Assembly: GCA_902729315.2 (NCBI GenBank)
Contig: LR746273.1
Span: 7,121,001 to 7,185,000, forward strand
Origin: Spirodela intermedia
Lineage: Eukaryota; Streptophyta; Magnoliopsida; Alismatales; Araceae
Reading direction: 5' to 3'
Length of the DNA stretch: 64,000 nucleotides
A program made the translations under genes and the position numbers. Numbering within the stretch: position 1 is the first letter of the stretch; each line of letters opens with the position of its first letter. The notes beneath the pieces are model-generated. The model was not told the origin of the DNA. It did no database searches and was given only the letters and a program-made list of their open reading frames with translations. Shown piece after piece: positions 37,731 through 49,499 of this stretch.

Positions 37731-37879
37731 TGAAACCGTGAGAACGTCGAGGAGATGGGCATCAACCGCCAGAACGGCTTCGTGTGGCTCGGCCAGAAGA
37801 AGGCCTGGTGGGGCAACCGTCTCAGCCCCACCATTGGAAGGGTCGGCGCCACCACAGGAGGGGAAGACCAGCACAGGAG

Positions 37880-38545
37880 TCATTCCACGTCGACATCGTC
37901 AACCTAGGATCCAAGATCCGAATTTTATTTATTATTAGGATTTTCTTTTCATTTAGTTTCCTTTAACGAATTCTTGACCCTATAAATAGGATTACCGCTG
38001 TAATAAACGGTTTTGGTGGTGGATTTTGAAAATTTAGACATTATTTTCAGAATTTGCCCTAAGGTTTCCTCTCAGCCGCCGCCGCCACCGCCGCCGCCGC
38101 TGAGAGGCGATCCTCCTACGCCCGTCCGCCCATTACGAGCGCACGACTCCCCCTTCCACCCCCCCACCCCCCCGTGATCCACCATTCGAGAGCGAACATC
38201 CAGTTTCTCTCGCCGCCGATTGCACTGTCCGCCCTCTGGCGCATTGTTGTCTACCAACGGCGGTAGACGACAACATTCACGTCGGCGAGTGTTGACTCGT
38301 CGTGAGGCCCCGCTTTCAGGTCGTCGGCAGCCGACGCAGCCATACGCCCTCAGCCGACTCACGCGTGATTCTTCCCCGCCGCACGACTGTCCATTGCCCT
38401 CTCGCGCGACGATTCCAGCAGCCGCCCGTTTCGCCACGGGAGCATCGAGGTCCTCCATCGGGCGAGTGCGCAGAATCAACCTCCGGTTTAGGTTTCGGGG
38501 CGTTGCCCCGAACCCTGCTTTTGGATTTAAAAAGTGAGGTCTGAT
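37880..38545 (+). mobile_element. LTR-like promoter segment with CCG-rich leader
   Basis: A TATA-type box (CCTATAAATAGG, about 37979-37990), then AATAAA (about 38002) and a CCG-rich stretch (38079-38100). This resembles the promoter and R-U5 segment of a plant gypsy LTR. The minus-strand frame at 38072-38626 is Gly/Arg-rich and is probably an artefact. No coding region of a retroelement was found downstream in either orientation. Confidence 0.35.
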
Positions 38546-41500
38546 GCCTGAGAATCCTATCCACATCAGGGCTAGGGGAGAGTCAACACCAGCAGAGAAA
38601 AATGGTGACCACCAAAAAGTGTTCATTGCCTCCTTTATGATGTTCTAGAGGGTTCTACTCCATATAAATCTAAAGTTTGAATTCATCTCAAATTTAATTA
38701 TGATGTGTCATATGTCTAACGCTCCTACAAAGATGCTCCCTTCTAACTTTCTTAGCCTTATAAGTTCATCTCTAATGGTAATCAATAGTGGCCTGTTTAT
38801 GTTATATTTTCCTACCATATCGTCTACAAATGATTCGGCTAACTATTCAATCTCATCTTCCATGAATTCTATTGTGGGTATACCTTCCTGAATGTAATGT
38901 GGTTTTTATGATTTAGTCTAAACATATTATGGGCCGATGTGCTCATTCCATGTTATCTTTGCATATATCATAGAAGAGGTAGAATTTGCATATCTTGTGG
39001 TCTGTTTGTGAACTGAGTTAACATTGAGTGATGCTGAGATTGTACTGTTATCATTAACTAGATTGTCATCGACATTCGATTTAGTACCCTCCCTATTTGT
39101 TTTTATAGTTTGTTTGTTCTTTTGAGTGATTTTATGCATTTGTTTAGTGGACACTACATCTACAATTGAACAAAACTGTAAATTATTCTACGAATTTAAA
39201 TTAAGTTTGTCATGTATCTACGCCTTTGAAGTTTGAGTTTCCTTCAAAGTTTCCTACTTCCTTGATGCATCTCCTTTTTCATTATAATGTGAGGCATTCT
39301 TCTCCCTCTTCGTTTCCTTCATCTTCCATCTCCATTAGTAATATGATATTTTCTTTTGTACTCCCATCCTCATGCTTATCTTCATTCTGAGTATTCTTTC
39401 CAAGTCCTTTTCTCTTATCGTTTTCAATGATCTCCTCTAATCTCCCCTTTGTATACTTGCTTGCTTGAGCTGGTTCTATATCTTAGGATCATTGCCTCCT
39501 GCCCTTTGTAAATTTCCTGATTTGATTTGTTTAGTATAAGTTGATCCTCCCCCCCAGCTGTAAGTGATCTCCTTCTTTTTCTTGGCTTCTTATTTTCTTT
39601 GAAGTAGTCTTGTCTAATTCCTTTTCAATGATATTTTAAGAAGCTTTTGCCACTTCATTTGTTATGCTCAGCAGGTTACAAAGCCTGAATAGATGTGATG
39701 TTTCATGTTGGGCTCTCTACTACTTGACATGTTCCAATTGCAACCAATTATCTTCTTCCTCCATCAATTCTTCTTTATCTCCTGAATCATTTTCCTGCAC
39801 CATCTCTTTACTCATCTAGAAATCCCACCCTTGTTAGTTAGATGCATTGTCCTCATTTGAGGTTTCTTCAACTATTTTCTCACTTATATCTAACGCAGAT
39901 TTGTCATCCTCTGAATGGTTGTTTTCACTAGAGATCTCTAGGCTATTTATTTCTGCCCCTATATTTCTTTTCTGTAGAGCACTATCAAAAGTTTTATTTT
40001 ACATTTGATGCTCTATTCCATCTCTTTTCTTTTGGGTAGTCCACCATGATTGGGTTTGTCCCCAACATGCCTACATGCTCTTTTCCTTCTCGGCCCTAAA
40101 TTTTCTCTTGTTCGAATCTTTCATTCCTTGTCAAAGAGTTGAGTCTACCACTTCTTCAAATAACTTTGGTTGAGGCTGAGTGGGATTTCTTTCTACTACC
40201 CATTTTTGCTATAGGTAGCTATTTGGGCAACCTTCCTTAGTCTTCTCTGGTTTAGTCCCCTTGCTTTCAGAGCCTATAAGACTTAAGAGAGGGAAAAAAA
40301 TAGAAACCAAGAAATTAAGCTAAACTAACTTTGATGGGGCCACTTGCTATCTTCTGTAGCTCTTGCACCCTCTATTGCACACCAATAGTGCCATGTTATG
40401 ACAGAGACCACTTGCTGCCATCTGCCTTTGTTCATGTGGCTGACTGATGCTATTCCCCTTCCATGTTTCTATTTTCTCTTCATGCACCCTTTGTCGCTTT
40501 CCAATAGTTTATGCCTTTGCACTTTAACTCATAATCAATACGACCCTTTCTAGTGTTAGGAACCACTTTCAACAATGTTAGAGCAGCATGAAGGCCTTTG
40601 GAATCTCCAATGACCCACCTCCTAGCTTCCTACTCTCTTCTGCTCACTACTCAGCACCTCAGGAACCCTCTATGGGAACATTTAATATATGTAACCTTCT
40701 CATGTTGGCTGTGTCTAGGATTGCCTGACCACCTCACACGAAACCCTCAGGACTTGACCATCGAGATAAATACTGATAGCTCACCCAAGCATCATCTTCT
40801 CCTCTAATTCCTCCTCTCCCCCCCCCCACCCTCCGGGGGTAGTGGTCTCCCCCTCCTTGGAGCCATTGGAATCACTTGAGCTCGAGGAGATATAATATTT
40901 TTTTCACAAATAGGTTTTTTTTTTGGGTTTGGGGTTCAAGATCTATGGTCTTAAGGTTTAGGGTTTATTTTAGTTTTTTGGTTAAAGTCTTGTGTATTCT
41001 AAAAAGAAAGCACATACTACTATCTATCGCTATATTCTTCGACACATGTGACTATGGTCTAGTAATAAGGGGGGCACTTCTCTCCTTGAGTTTGATTGGC
41101 ATTCAACTGTTTGAGAATTGGTCGATGACTAGTAGTTTAGTTGGTTTACTTGGACTTGGGGTTAGACTGCCCATTGCTAGTCCAACTTCAAACTTGCCTG
41201 GTAGGCTAACTAGGGGATACATGTAACCTCTTCACCGCTTCGCTTCTGGCCATGAGGAATGGGTTTTGGAGTGTGCTTAAGATTTTGGGTTTAGGATTTC
41301 AAGTTTTTAGTTTAGGTTTAGGGTTTAGGGGTGTGGGTTTCGGGTTTTGGAGTTTCGGGATAAGGATTTAAGGTATAAGGTTATGGGTTCTGTTTTTATA
41401 ATAAGGAAAATCCTATTGATGAATGATCCCAAGATACACTATTGGGGTCAAACTTGTGCATACATGGTTTTGTAGTAGACGTAAGTACCACATTAGTTTG

Positions 41501-43380
41501 TTGAGTGGGGAATTGGTGGCCTTGTTTACCTATGAATTAGTCTAGGGGGCTCCTTTTGGGCTTGGCTTTGTGCTTCTCATTTGTTGGGCCTTTTTGATTC
41601 GGCCCATATGTAGTCTATTGTGATGGATTGAACCCTATTTCTTTTTTTTTATCAACTTTCTCTTCTTGGGCTTTTCTTTTGTAGGCTCACATGACTAGGA
41701 TAAGTCAATCATGCACTTTGAGGTTTTATGCTTCTCAATGATTCTTGGTCTGTAAGAGGACCACCAGCGAACTAGGTGAAGACAATTATATTTTCTTAAT
41801 ACCAACTTGGCCAGTGGTCATTTTAACGGTTTTTGTCGCTTCTCTTTTGTGGTTGGGAAGACCATCCCTCTAGTTCATTTCCATGGCTTAAGATTGTTTT
41901 GCTTTTTGTCTCTACTCCTCTATCTCCATTCTTCTCCCTTAGACATGCATATGACATCAAGTTCTCCCACAACATATGGTAATAAAAGTCTGATTTGTTA
42001 TATCATAAGGCATGATTTGTCCATGATTTTGTATAGTTTCAATATGATTATTTTTCTCAAGGTTGTCAATTACTTTCTTCCTTTTAATTCTTACCTCTCT
42101 TCCCCTTCCCTTTTTTTTATATCCTTCCAGCTCACTTCCACATGCCAATAGGCAGCACTATAGATATCAATCCTTGAGGTTGACGTTGATCAAATTTAAA
42201 CTTTCTGTCTAGTTCTAAGATTTATCTTACAACTTAGAGATCCTCATCTATCTTTATAGCAAGAAACAAGATCTTTTGTATTTTAAGTAAGAGGTTTGCT
42301 TTTTTTATTTCATTTCCTCATTTCTCCCTACTTCTTCCTCACTTCTTTTTTCATTTTTTTGGGTTTTTTTTTTCTATTTTTCAGGGGGGAGAGAACTTAT
42401 TGTCTTTTGGACCTTTCACAACTCTTACTTTCTTCTTTTTCTTCTTCTCTTTTTTTTTGGACTACTTTTTCTTATGTTTTTTATGATTCTAGATGTCATG
42501 CCCCAAGATTCTAGTTTCTGATCTTTTGGTTCTCCATGTTCTTTTGATAAGCCTTTTCCTTTTAGGTAGCCTTTATTTTCTTTTCTTCACCATGATTTGT
42601 AGCTCTAGTGTTCCTTGCACTATGTATGGCTAGTTGTGTCATTTGTGTTACTTTTTTATAATGTTTGGGACTTGTGTGTGTGTTTGTGTTCTTTTTTTCT
42701 GTTAAGTGCTTTCATTGATTGGTGATTTGTAAGAATACAATATTCTGGATCATTCTTTCAATCCAAAAGGAGTTGAGGGCTTAGGAATTACTCATGACAT
42801 TTATCCCCTTAGTGATACGTTTGCAGCACATACACGGCAGTTTGAGCTTCATCTTCTTTTCCTCTTCTTTTGGACTTGTCACATGGTGTCTATTAAAGCT
42901 AGACTTTTGTGTTTTAACTAGTTTTATTAATTGATTTTATTTTTTTAACTTGTAGAATAAATATAGGATATGTTGTTAATTTTAAAAGTCTAAAGTTAAA
43001 ATACTTAGCATATTTTTTTATTATTAAAATAAATAGAATAAAAGATAAAAATTTTTTTCTGCCCGCTGCCAAGCTAATACTCAAGCAAGTAGACCCAGAT
43101 CGGGGGAGCCACGAGCTCGGCTTGAGTGGTGAAGGCCTCGCTCCACACACGTGTGTGTCACTCCCCTTCTGATAGCACATGAATAATGTGCTAGAATACA
43201 CTATGAGTTAGTCAATTTTACAGCTCTATAAGATTATTAATGTGTTATTTACATTAATAAAGATAGTTTTCTAGTTTACATTAAATATAACTCTTTTGTG
43301 ATTTTTCTAACCATTTTCTAACATTTTAGGAATTTCTACCTCATGTCGTAATCACTCCATCAATGGTTGTGATACAACAG
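38546..43380. other. T-rich region, no firm gene; possible decayed retroelement ORF1
   Basis: Nearly 5 kb rich in T on the plus strand. On the minus strand, 39700-40200 gives acidic, Ser/Asn-rich segments with stops that could be the C-terminal part of a LINE ORF1. I cannot show a zinc knuckle. TTTAGGG-like phrases at 40950-40970 and 41300-41400 are degenerate. I call no gene. Confidence 0.3.
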
Positions 43381-44815
43381 CTCAATCGTCACTCACAGGA
43401 GTGAGGAGGCGGCATTTCAGCAGGAGAAAGATCTGATGGCTTAGGAGAGAGCACAAAATAAGGGAGTCCACCGATCGAACAAAGCGTGGCCACGTGGGAG
43501 AGGAAGCTACTTGAACCTTTGGGCAGTTTCTCGTGCGCACGCAAGAGGCGTGCGAGAGGCAAATTAGAGAAGAGAGAGAAAGGGAACACCACCCTATATG
43601 TTTCGGAAAACTAATGTTACGAACAGCTTTTGATGAAGGAAGCCTTCGGCGATTCAGCCAACCTAGAGGGGTTTAGGGTTTTTCGAGCTCCACATCGTGT
43701 GAATACAAGTGTGCCCATCTAGAATGTTCCTCATCTTGCCTGAACGAGGTCTCTCCCGCTGCTTCAAGTGAACGCCTCTTCTTGGCAGAAGTAAGGAAGA
43801 AGGAATAGTGACACTTGGTCAATTTCAAGATGAAGTAAATTCTGTTTGGTTTAGTTTAGGTTAGATTTTAATTAGGAATTAAATAGGAGAAGATACGAAC
43901 AATTGATTCCCGTTCTTACGCCGACCAGATCTAAGAAATCAGATCCGGATTCATCGTTCCCCCTTCTTCTCTCTGTCTAATCCACGACCCTTCGTTCTCT
44001 TTCCCATTCCATCCTTCATTAGAATGAGCATTAAAAAATAAGCCTCAAATTCCCTAAGGAGACGACTTGACTCACTACTATCTACAAGTTTTTCATGAAT
44101 CAGATTAGAACATAACTCATACTATTTTTGATTGAGGAGATTAAGGACTAATGACACCTGTAGAAAATCTAACTCATCAAATGGCACTATTGTCGGGGAA
44201 TTTCAAGCATTGAATAATTTGATGCATGTTGTTTTTAATGAAGATGCTTTTAGTTTCTTGAGTTTTATCTACAGCAAACAAGGTGATGTGGATACTAGTC
44301 AATCACTTAGAGAAATTCTAAAGAACAAGGTAAGTGAGCTCTAAGGAATTTTGTGCAAAGATATCGAGCAAAATTTGATATGATTTTAGGAGAAATTGGC
44401 TTGAACAATATCCACTGAATCATGTCATTTAACTTTCTTTGTTGAATGTGACAGGTTTATTTGAGCAAAATCAACCTCAAGAGAAAAGTTTCTTTTTAAA
44501 AGCATTCAAAGATTAGAAATCTAACCTTGCAAGACTGATTAAGGATATTAATCTACGAATAGATTCAAAATTGATTGTCTAACCTCTATTTGGTGTTGTG
44601 ACTTATATTAATAGTCACATTGAACAGCTATTATGAGAAGACGAGGCAAGGGAAGCCTCAGGCTAAAGAATTAACCTCAAAACAAGTAGAAATCTCAAAT
44701 TTTGACTTTAAAATTTTGACCTATTTTTCTGTATTAGATGATTTTTCTAAAACTTTGATCAATTATAGTTGCTACATATGTGTGATGATTGGCTATGAAT
44801 GTGGACTTCCACGAA
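43381..44815. other. No gene recognised
   Basis: A moderately GC-rich stretch (43390-43810) with TTTAGGGTTTTTCGAGCTCC near 43670, then AT-rich DNA. Short frames at 44132-44344 and 44620-44823 match nothing I know. Confidence 0.3.
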
Positions 44816-44819
44816 CGTG

Positions 44820-45600
44820 GTAGATTAGATTTCCCAAAAAATTCCTTAACTATCTCATAGTGATCCTTTCCAACTATATCCCAACATGCGATGAAGAAAT
44901 TTACGCTCATACCATCTGGTCAAGGGGTGCTGTCTAACTTCATACCGAACATGGTTTCCTTAATCTCCTCGTCATCTGGGGGCTGACATAATGCATCATT
45001 CTGTTCTTGTGACACACATCTGGGTATGTAATCTCACAATTTCAAGGTTCCCTGATATCTGCTCTATCTTGAGCAAGGCTTCAAAATATTTCCTACCGCC
45101 TCCATTAATCGATCCTCATTATGTGCAAATTCCTCCCTTAACTCATGTAGGTTGGACAAGTGGTTCCTAACCCTAGTTGTCAAGTGGAGGAATTTAGTGT
45201 TTCAATACTCTTATCCCATCATGTTTTTAGGCTGATCTCTAGCTCCTCAATCCTTTTTCAATACTTCCTTCAACCATCTTATCCTAGATTTCTAGCACCA
45301 GAAAATCTCGTTTTGAAGCAGGATCTCCTCCAATTCTCCTTTTTTATTTGCAAGCTCTGTTTCAATACTCTCATCCCATCATGTTTGTAGGCTGATCTCT
45401 AGCTCCTCAATGCCTTTTTCTACCGACTCTATCCTCACTCGAATGTTTCCAAAGACCTATTTATTCCACCACCTGAGAGCTTACTTAATATTTCTAATTC
45501 GCTAGGAAAAGTTTACCAAGGGGCAATTAGAGATTGTACCCCCCCACCTTTGTTTTACAAACTCAAAGAGAGCCCTCTAATGGACATGACGATTAACATT
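44820..45600 (-). mobile_element. Fragment of a second LINE family (pre-RT and RT start)
   Basis: Minus-strand translation with stops. MTRRLRK (PPDDEEIKETMFGMKLDS in the next frame) leads to PDGMSVNFFIACWDIVGKDH and EIVKEFFGKS (about 44960-44830). This matches the APGPDGF..FF..CWDIIG..D block that opens the RT domain of plant L1-type elements. The FADD catalytic block is absent. The family differs from the LINE at 55-63 kb, whose equivalent block is RAPGPDGFPADFYISCWDIV. Confidence 0.55.
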
Positions 45601-45707
45601 CCAATGAAGAACAAAGACACATACTAAAAAACAGATTATTGAGTTAAATGTCAGTCTTTTTTGTCAAGAAAACATAATAAAGTTGAAAAAGCAAAGGCTG
45701 GCAGCAA

Positions 45708-45736
45708 TTAGGGTTTAGGGTTTAGGGTTTTTTTTT
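45708..45736. repeat. TTTAGGG repeats joined to a poly(T) tail (LINE copy 2, 3' end)
   Basis: TTAGGG (45708-45713), two TTTAGGG units (45714-45727), then nine T (45728-45736), then the LINE body. In the minus sense this is LINE - A(9) - (CCCTAAA)n. The flank to 45710 matches the reverse complement of about 26335-26390, where no telomeric repeat is present. Confidence 0.8.
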
Positions 45737-48490
45737 AATTTAAGGTTTGATTATATTGATGTTGAGAAATGTTTATCCCCGAGCCTCATACGTGAGATCT
45801 AGGGGAGACATGAGATAACTCTTTATGAAAAGTGGTAAATGAAAGATGAAGTGGTAGATGCGATCGAAGTTGATCATCTCAGTTGAGACTATTGTGAAAT
45901 CCTCCCATCTGTAGTGCGAGGATAGCTTTGTGTTGGTGGTGCTGCGTATGCCAGGTCGTGTGCTAGTTGGGGGTTGGCCTAGGCGATTCGCCACTGTCGG
46001 GGGGTGACAGGTCTCCATGTTCGCCGTATATGAAGTGCTGGCATGCCGATCTGCTCCAAGCAATGTCGACCTCGAGCTTCGGCCAACATCTCTTGCCAAG
46101 AGGAGAATACAGAGCACAGACGAGTGCATACTACATGTGTAGCGAGCGCGTCTACTATCTAGTTCCCTTCACATAATTGGTGTGTAATGGTAGTGATCCT
46201 TGTTCTACAACATATGATGTCAGTCCAAGTACTCTGAAGTCGCCAATAAGAATAGGAACCCTATTTGTAGCATCTACACAATACTTGTGAGTCAGATTCT
46301 ACGACGATATCATGGAGATTGCGTTCCTCACAGAGGAGCAAACCGTCATGTATCGCCATAGCCTCTATTGTAGTGGTAGTTTGAATATTATAAAAATAAG
46401 AGAAGGCAAAGATAATACTCCTCGTACGATCCTGTAAGATGCCTCATTCTCTTGTAGGTCCAAGGTTCCCTCGAGCTGCTCCATCGACATTCAACTTTAG
46501 TATTCAATTGGCGGCAGTCTCCATCGGACAACATGAGTAGAGATCTCTATGCGCATAGGCGTGGCTTGGACTCCCCAAGTCTAAGGACCTCACAAATTGA
46601 GGCCGAACATGTCACTGAAGGCAACACTAAAGGATAGGTACTTCATAGTCATTGTGTGATGTGTCTCATGATCTCTAGTGCGCGCATCTACTGACCTGCA
46701 AAACAAGAGAGATTTTCCCCCTTCTATATCTCTCATAACATGTATGTTATGGAAATACATAGGTAGGGGCTGCCCGTAGAGCTTTGCGGTGAATCAAAGA
46801 CTCTTCTGAAAATCTCTAGGGGTGTAAGAGATAGAGAAAGATGAAATGCTGGGGACCAATTCAGTAAGAGTTGGTTTCAACATTTCGTAGTAACAATATT
46901 ATGAAAAAATAAGTGGCCCATAGTTTCACTACTCGGAGTGAGGGGACAACAATGACACTTAGAATAGATGTTATGTCCTGTGATGGACATACGATCATTT
47001 GTAGGAAGTCCACGGTGCATCGATTTCCACATAAAGAAAGAGACTCGAGGTACGATAGTACGGTGCCAAATAAGATCTCCCTAAAACTATTTTGCGGAAC
47101 AATTTCTAAAGTAATTCTAAGAAGAACTACAAGAAAAACTCCCATCTTGGGTAAGAGTCCAGATGAGATGATCATCACTAGGACCCAACTCTATCAATGA
47201 GATCTCTGGTAGTATATCTAATGAGAGCCCGTATCTCTCGAGGAATACACTAGTATCTCCATCGAGAAGCTGAGCCACCGTGAGACGAGGTCAGGATGAC
47301 ATAAAGGAGGTAAAGGAGGCCAAGGGAGTGTCCGCAAGCCGTGTCATACCAATCAGTGATAGTGCCTCGTCCTACTCGACATTGGATTAAAGACCTCATC
47401 TGCAACCAATGTCTTTGCCAATCTACCCATCGCTTCCCTCCTTTTATGTCAGTTGGTTGGCTAGCCCAATCGCCGTATTTGGCTAGCACAAGGGTCCCTA
47501 GGGGTGATCTCGTCATCCTCATCCACCATACGAGTTTCTTCTGAAGCATGTCGAGGATATCCTCAGGGCGTCTAATCCCTAGGCCGCCTTTGTCCATCGA
47601 TCGACATGCATTCTTCCAAGAAACTCGATGTTGACAATGAGGTCAATCGAGTTGACCATTCCATAAGAAGGAGGTACAAATCTGCCTCACAGATCGTAAG
47701 ATGATATCTGGTACCCCATGTACTGCAAGTAGGTGCAAGGACATACTCAAGAGGACATGGCATATCAATTGGATGTGACTGCCTGAGGATATAAGCTGAA
47801 GCTTCCATCCGTCAAGTTTCTTCCTCAACTTGCACAAAAGAGAATCAAAGTAATGAACCCGAGTGCATCCGAAGAAGATGGGGCATTCAAGATAATCAAA
47901 GGGTAGATGACCACGTGAGAATCCTGTTAGGTTCTGTATGCGTCGTACGGTGCTAATGGTGGCAGAAGATGCTACCATGAAGCTACACTTTGAGGCATTG
48001 ATGAGTTGACTTGCGGCCTACTCGTAGCTCGAGATGATAGTCATGAGTCTCCTAATAGACGCTTCACACCCATTAAGGAAAAGTATCGCATCATCAGCAA
48101 ACAAAGAATGTAATATGATCGGGCAACCCCTCTTTGAATGATATGGTTGGATAACCCCACGTGTCACCGCTCGGGAGAGGGTTCGACTAAGGACTTCTTC
48201 AACCAATATGAAGAGAGTGGGTGATAGGGGATCACCCTGCCATAATCCTCGCGTGGCCGTGAAGAAAGGTGTGAGCAAGGTGAACTCATCAATAAGCACC
48301 AATTAGGCCTCGTCAGGCTTATTGAACCTATAATATCATCAGATCACATTCACCCATTATTTAGACGCCTAGGCATGGGTCAGTTTCATTCTAACCCTAC
48401 GAACCATATCTGGTTGTTCTAGAAGAGATCATATTCTCTACAACTACTTGTTGAGGGGCCACACCATGTTACGATGAGGGTACTAGGCTC
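45737..48490 (-). mobile_element. LINE copy 2, 5'-truncated, with inverted 5' end
   Basis: Related to the ORF2 of the LINE at 55674-63366. The minus strand from 48302 to about 45900 carries an RT part (FTATRGLWQGDPLSPTLFIL, then SLFADDAILFLNG at 48105-48067), GFSRGHLPFDYLECPIFFG, GGLGIRRPEDILDMLQKKLV (about 47590), zf-RVT-like and RNase H-like remnants. Frameshifts and stops are numerous. At 48303-48490 the strand flips: the plus strand reads the endonuclease region (SNPTNHIWLF, LLVEGPHHVTM), which belongs upstream in the same element. About 1.3 kb or more of ORF2 between the two parts is missing. It is inactive. Confidence 0.82.
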
Positions 48491-48639
48491 TGGCCACAAC
48501 ATGTTACGATGAGGGTACTGGAGTGATGATCACTCCTTCGAGTAGATGGGGTGGTGGAGCAGAGCTAGGTTCCACTATGTTGGAAATGCATAGAAAGCAA
48601 CAAACCGATTCTTTGAGTAGATGCTAGGTTTCTTAAGGA

Positions 48640-49150
48640 ATTTGATATTAATACTAAATTATTTGTTATTGTTCAAAAACCTGATTCAGATATCAAAATA
48701 ATTGACCTTATACCAAAATCTATTGAAAGTCTCTTATCTTAATTTTCTATAATTCAAAAACTATCTACTCATCTTCCACCAATGCAAGATGTACAACATC
48801 ATATTGACCTTATACCAAAAGCAAGCTTCCCTAACCTTCTACATTATAGGATGACTTCACAAGAAAATCAAAATTTTCAAGAACAAGTTAAAGAGTTATT
48901 GAGTAAAGGATTGATAAGAGAAAGTATGAGCTCATACTCTGTGACTGCTTTACTTGTTCCAAAGAAAGATGGAAGTTGACCGATGTATGTCGACAGCAGA
49001 GCTATCAACAAGTTAACAATTTAGTATAGATTCTAATTTCACATCTAGATGACATGTTAAATGTGCTTTGTGGTTCTAAAATTTTCTCAAAAGTTGATTT
49101 AAAGACTAGATATCATCAAATTCGAATTTGGCCAAAAGATGAATAGAAGA
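48640..49150 (+). mobile_element. Ty3/gypsy pre-RT and RT start, copy 2
   Basis: Same domain block as 20400-20910: the pre-RT region, [19 protein letters not shown] at about 48911, and [12 protein letters not shown] at about 49095, with stops at equivalent places. It ends at the AT-rich tract. The YFDD catalytic block present in copy 1 is deleted here. Confidence 0.75.
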
Positions 49151-49499
49151 TCAAATTCAAATTTAAATTTTAGATGAAATTTGAATTCAAACAAAAATTT
49201 AAATTTCAGATAAAATTTGAATTTCAAACAAAAAATTGAATTTCGTATTTCAATTTTGAAATTGAAATTTAAATTTCAAATAAAATTTGAAAAATAATGA
49301 AAATATATATATGGGGCTAATTTCGTAATAGAGCTAGTAAAGCGGGCTTCAAGCTACAACGATACTAGGTTCAGTGACACTAAATCTTGATGATATTCCC
49401 ATTATCTTTAGTAAGTCCATGACATACGCATTGAGTTTATGATTATTTTCTGCTAGCAATCGTTCTTTTCTCAAGTAATTGGTTGCCTTTTCCTTGTAG

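Noticed and set aside
37740-37910. Coding-looking plus-strand stretch (GFVWLGQKKAWWG)
   Set aside because: Short, bounded by a microsatellite and a stop, and I could not match it to a family with confidence.
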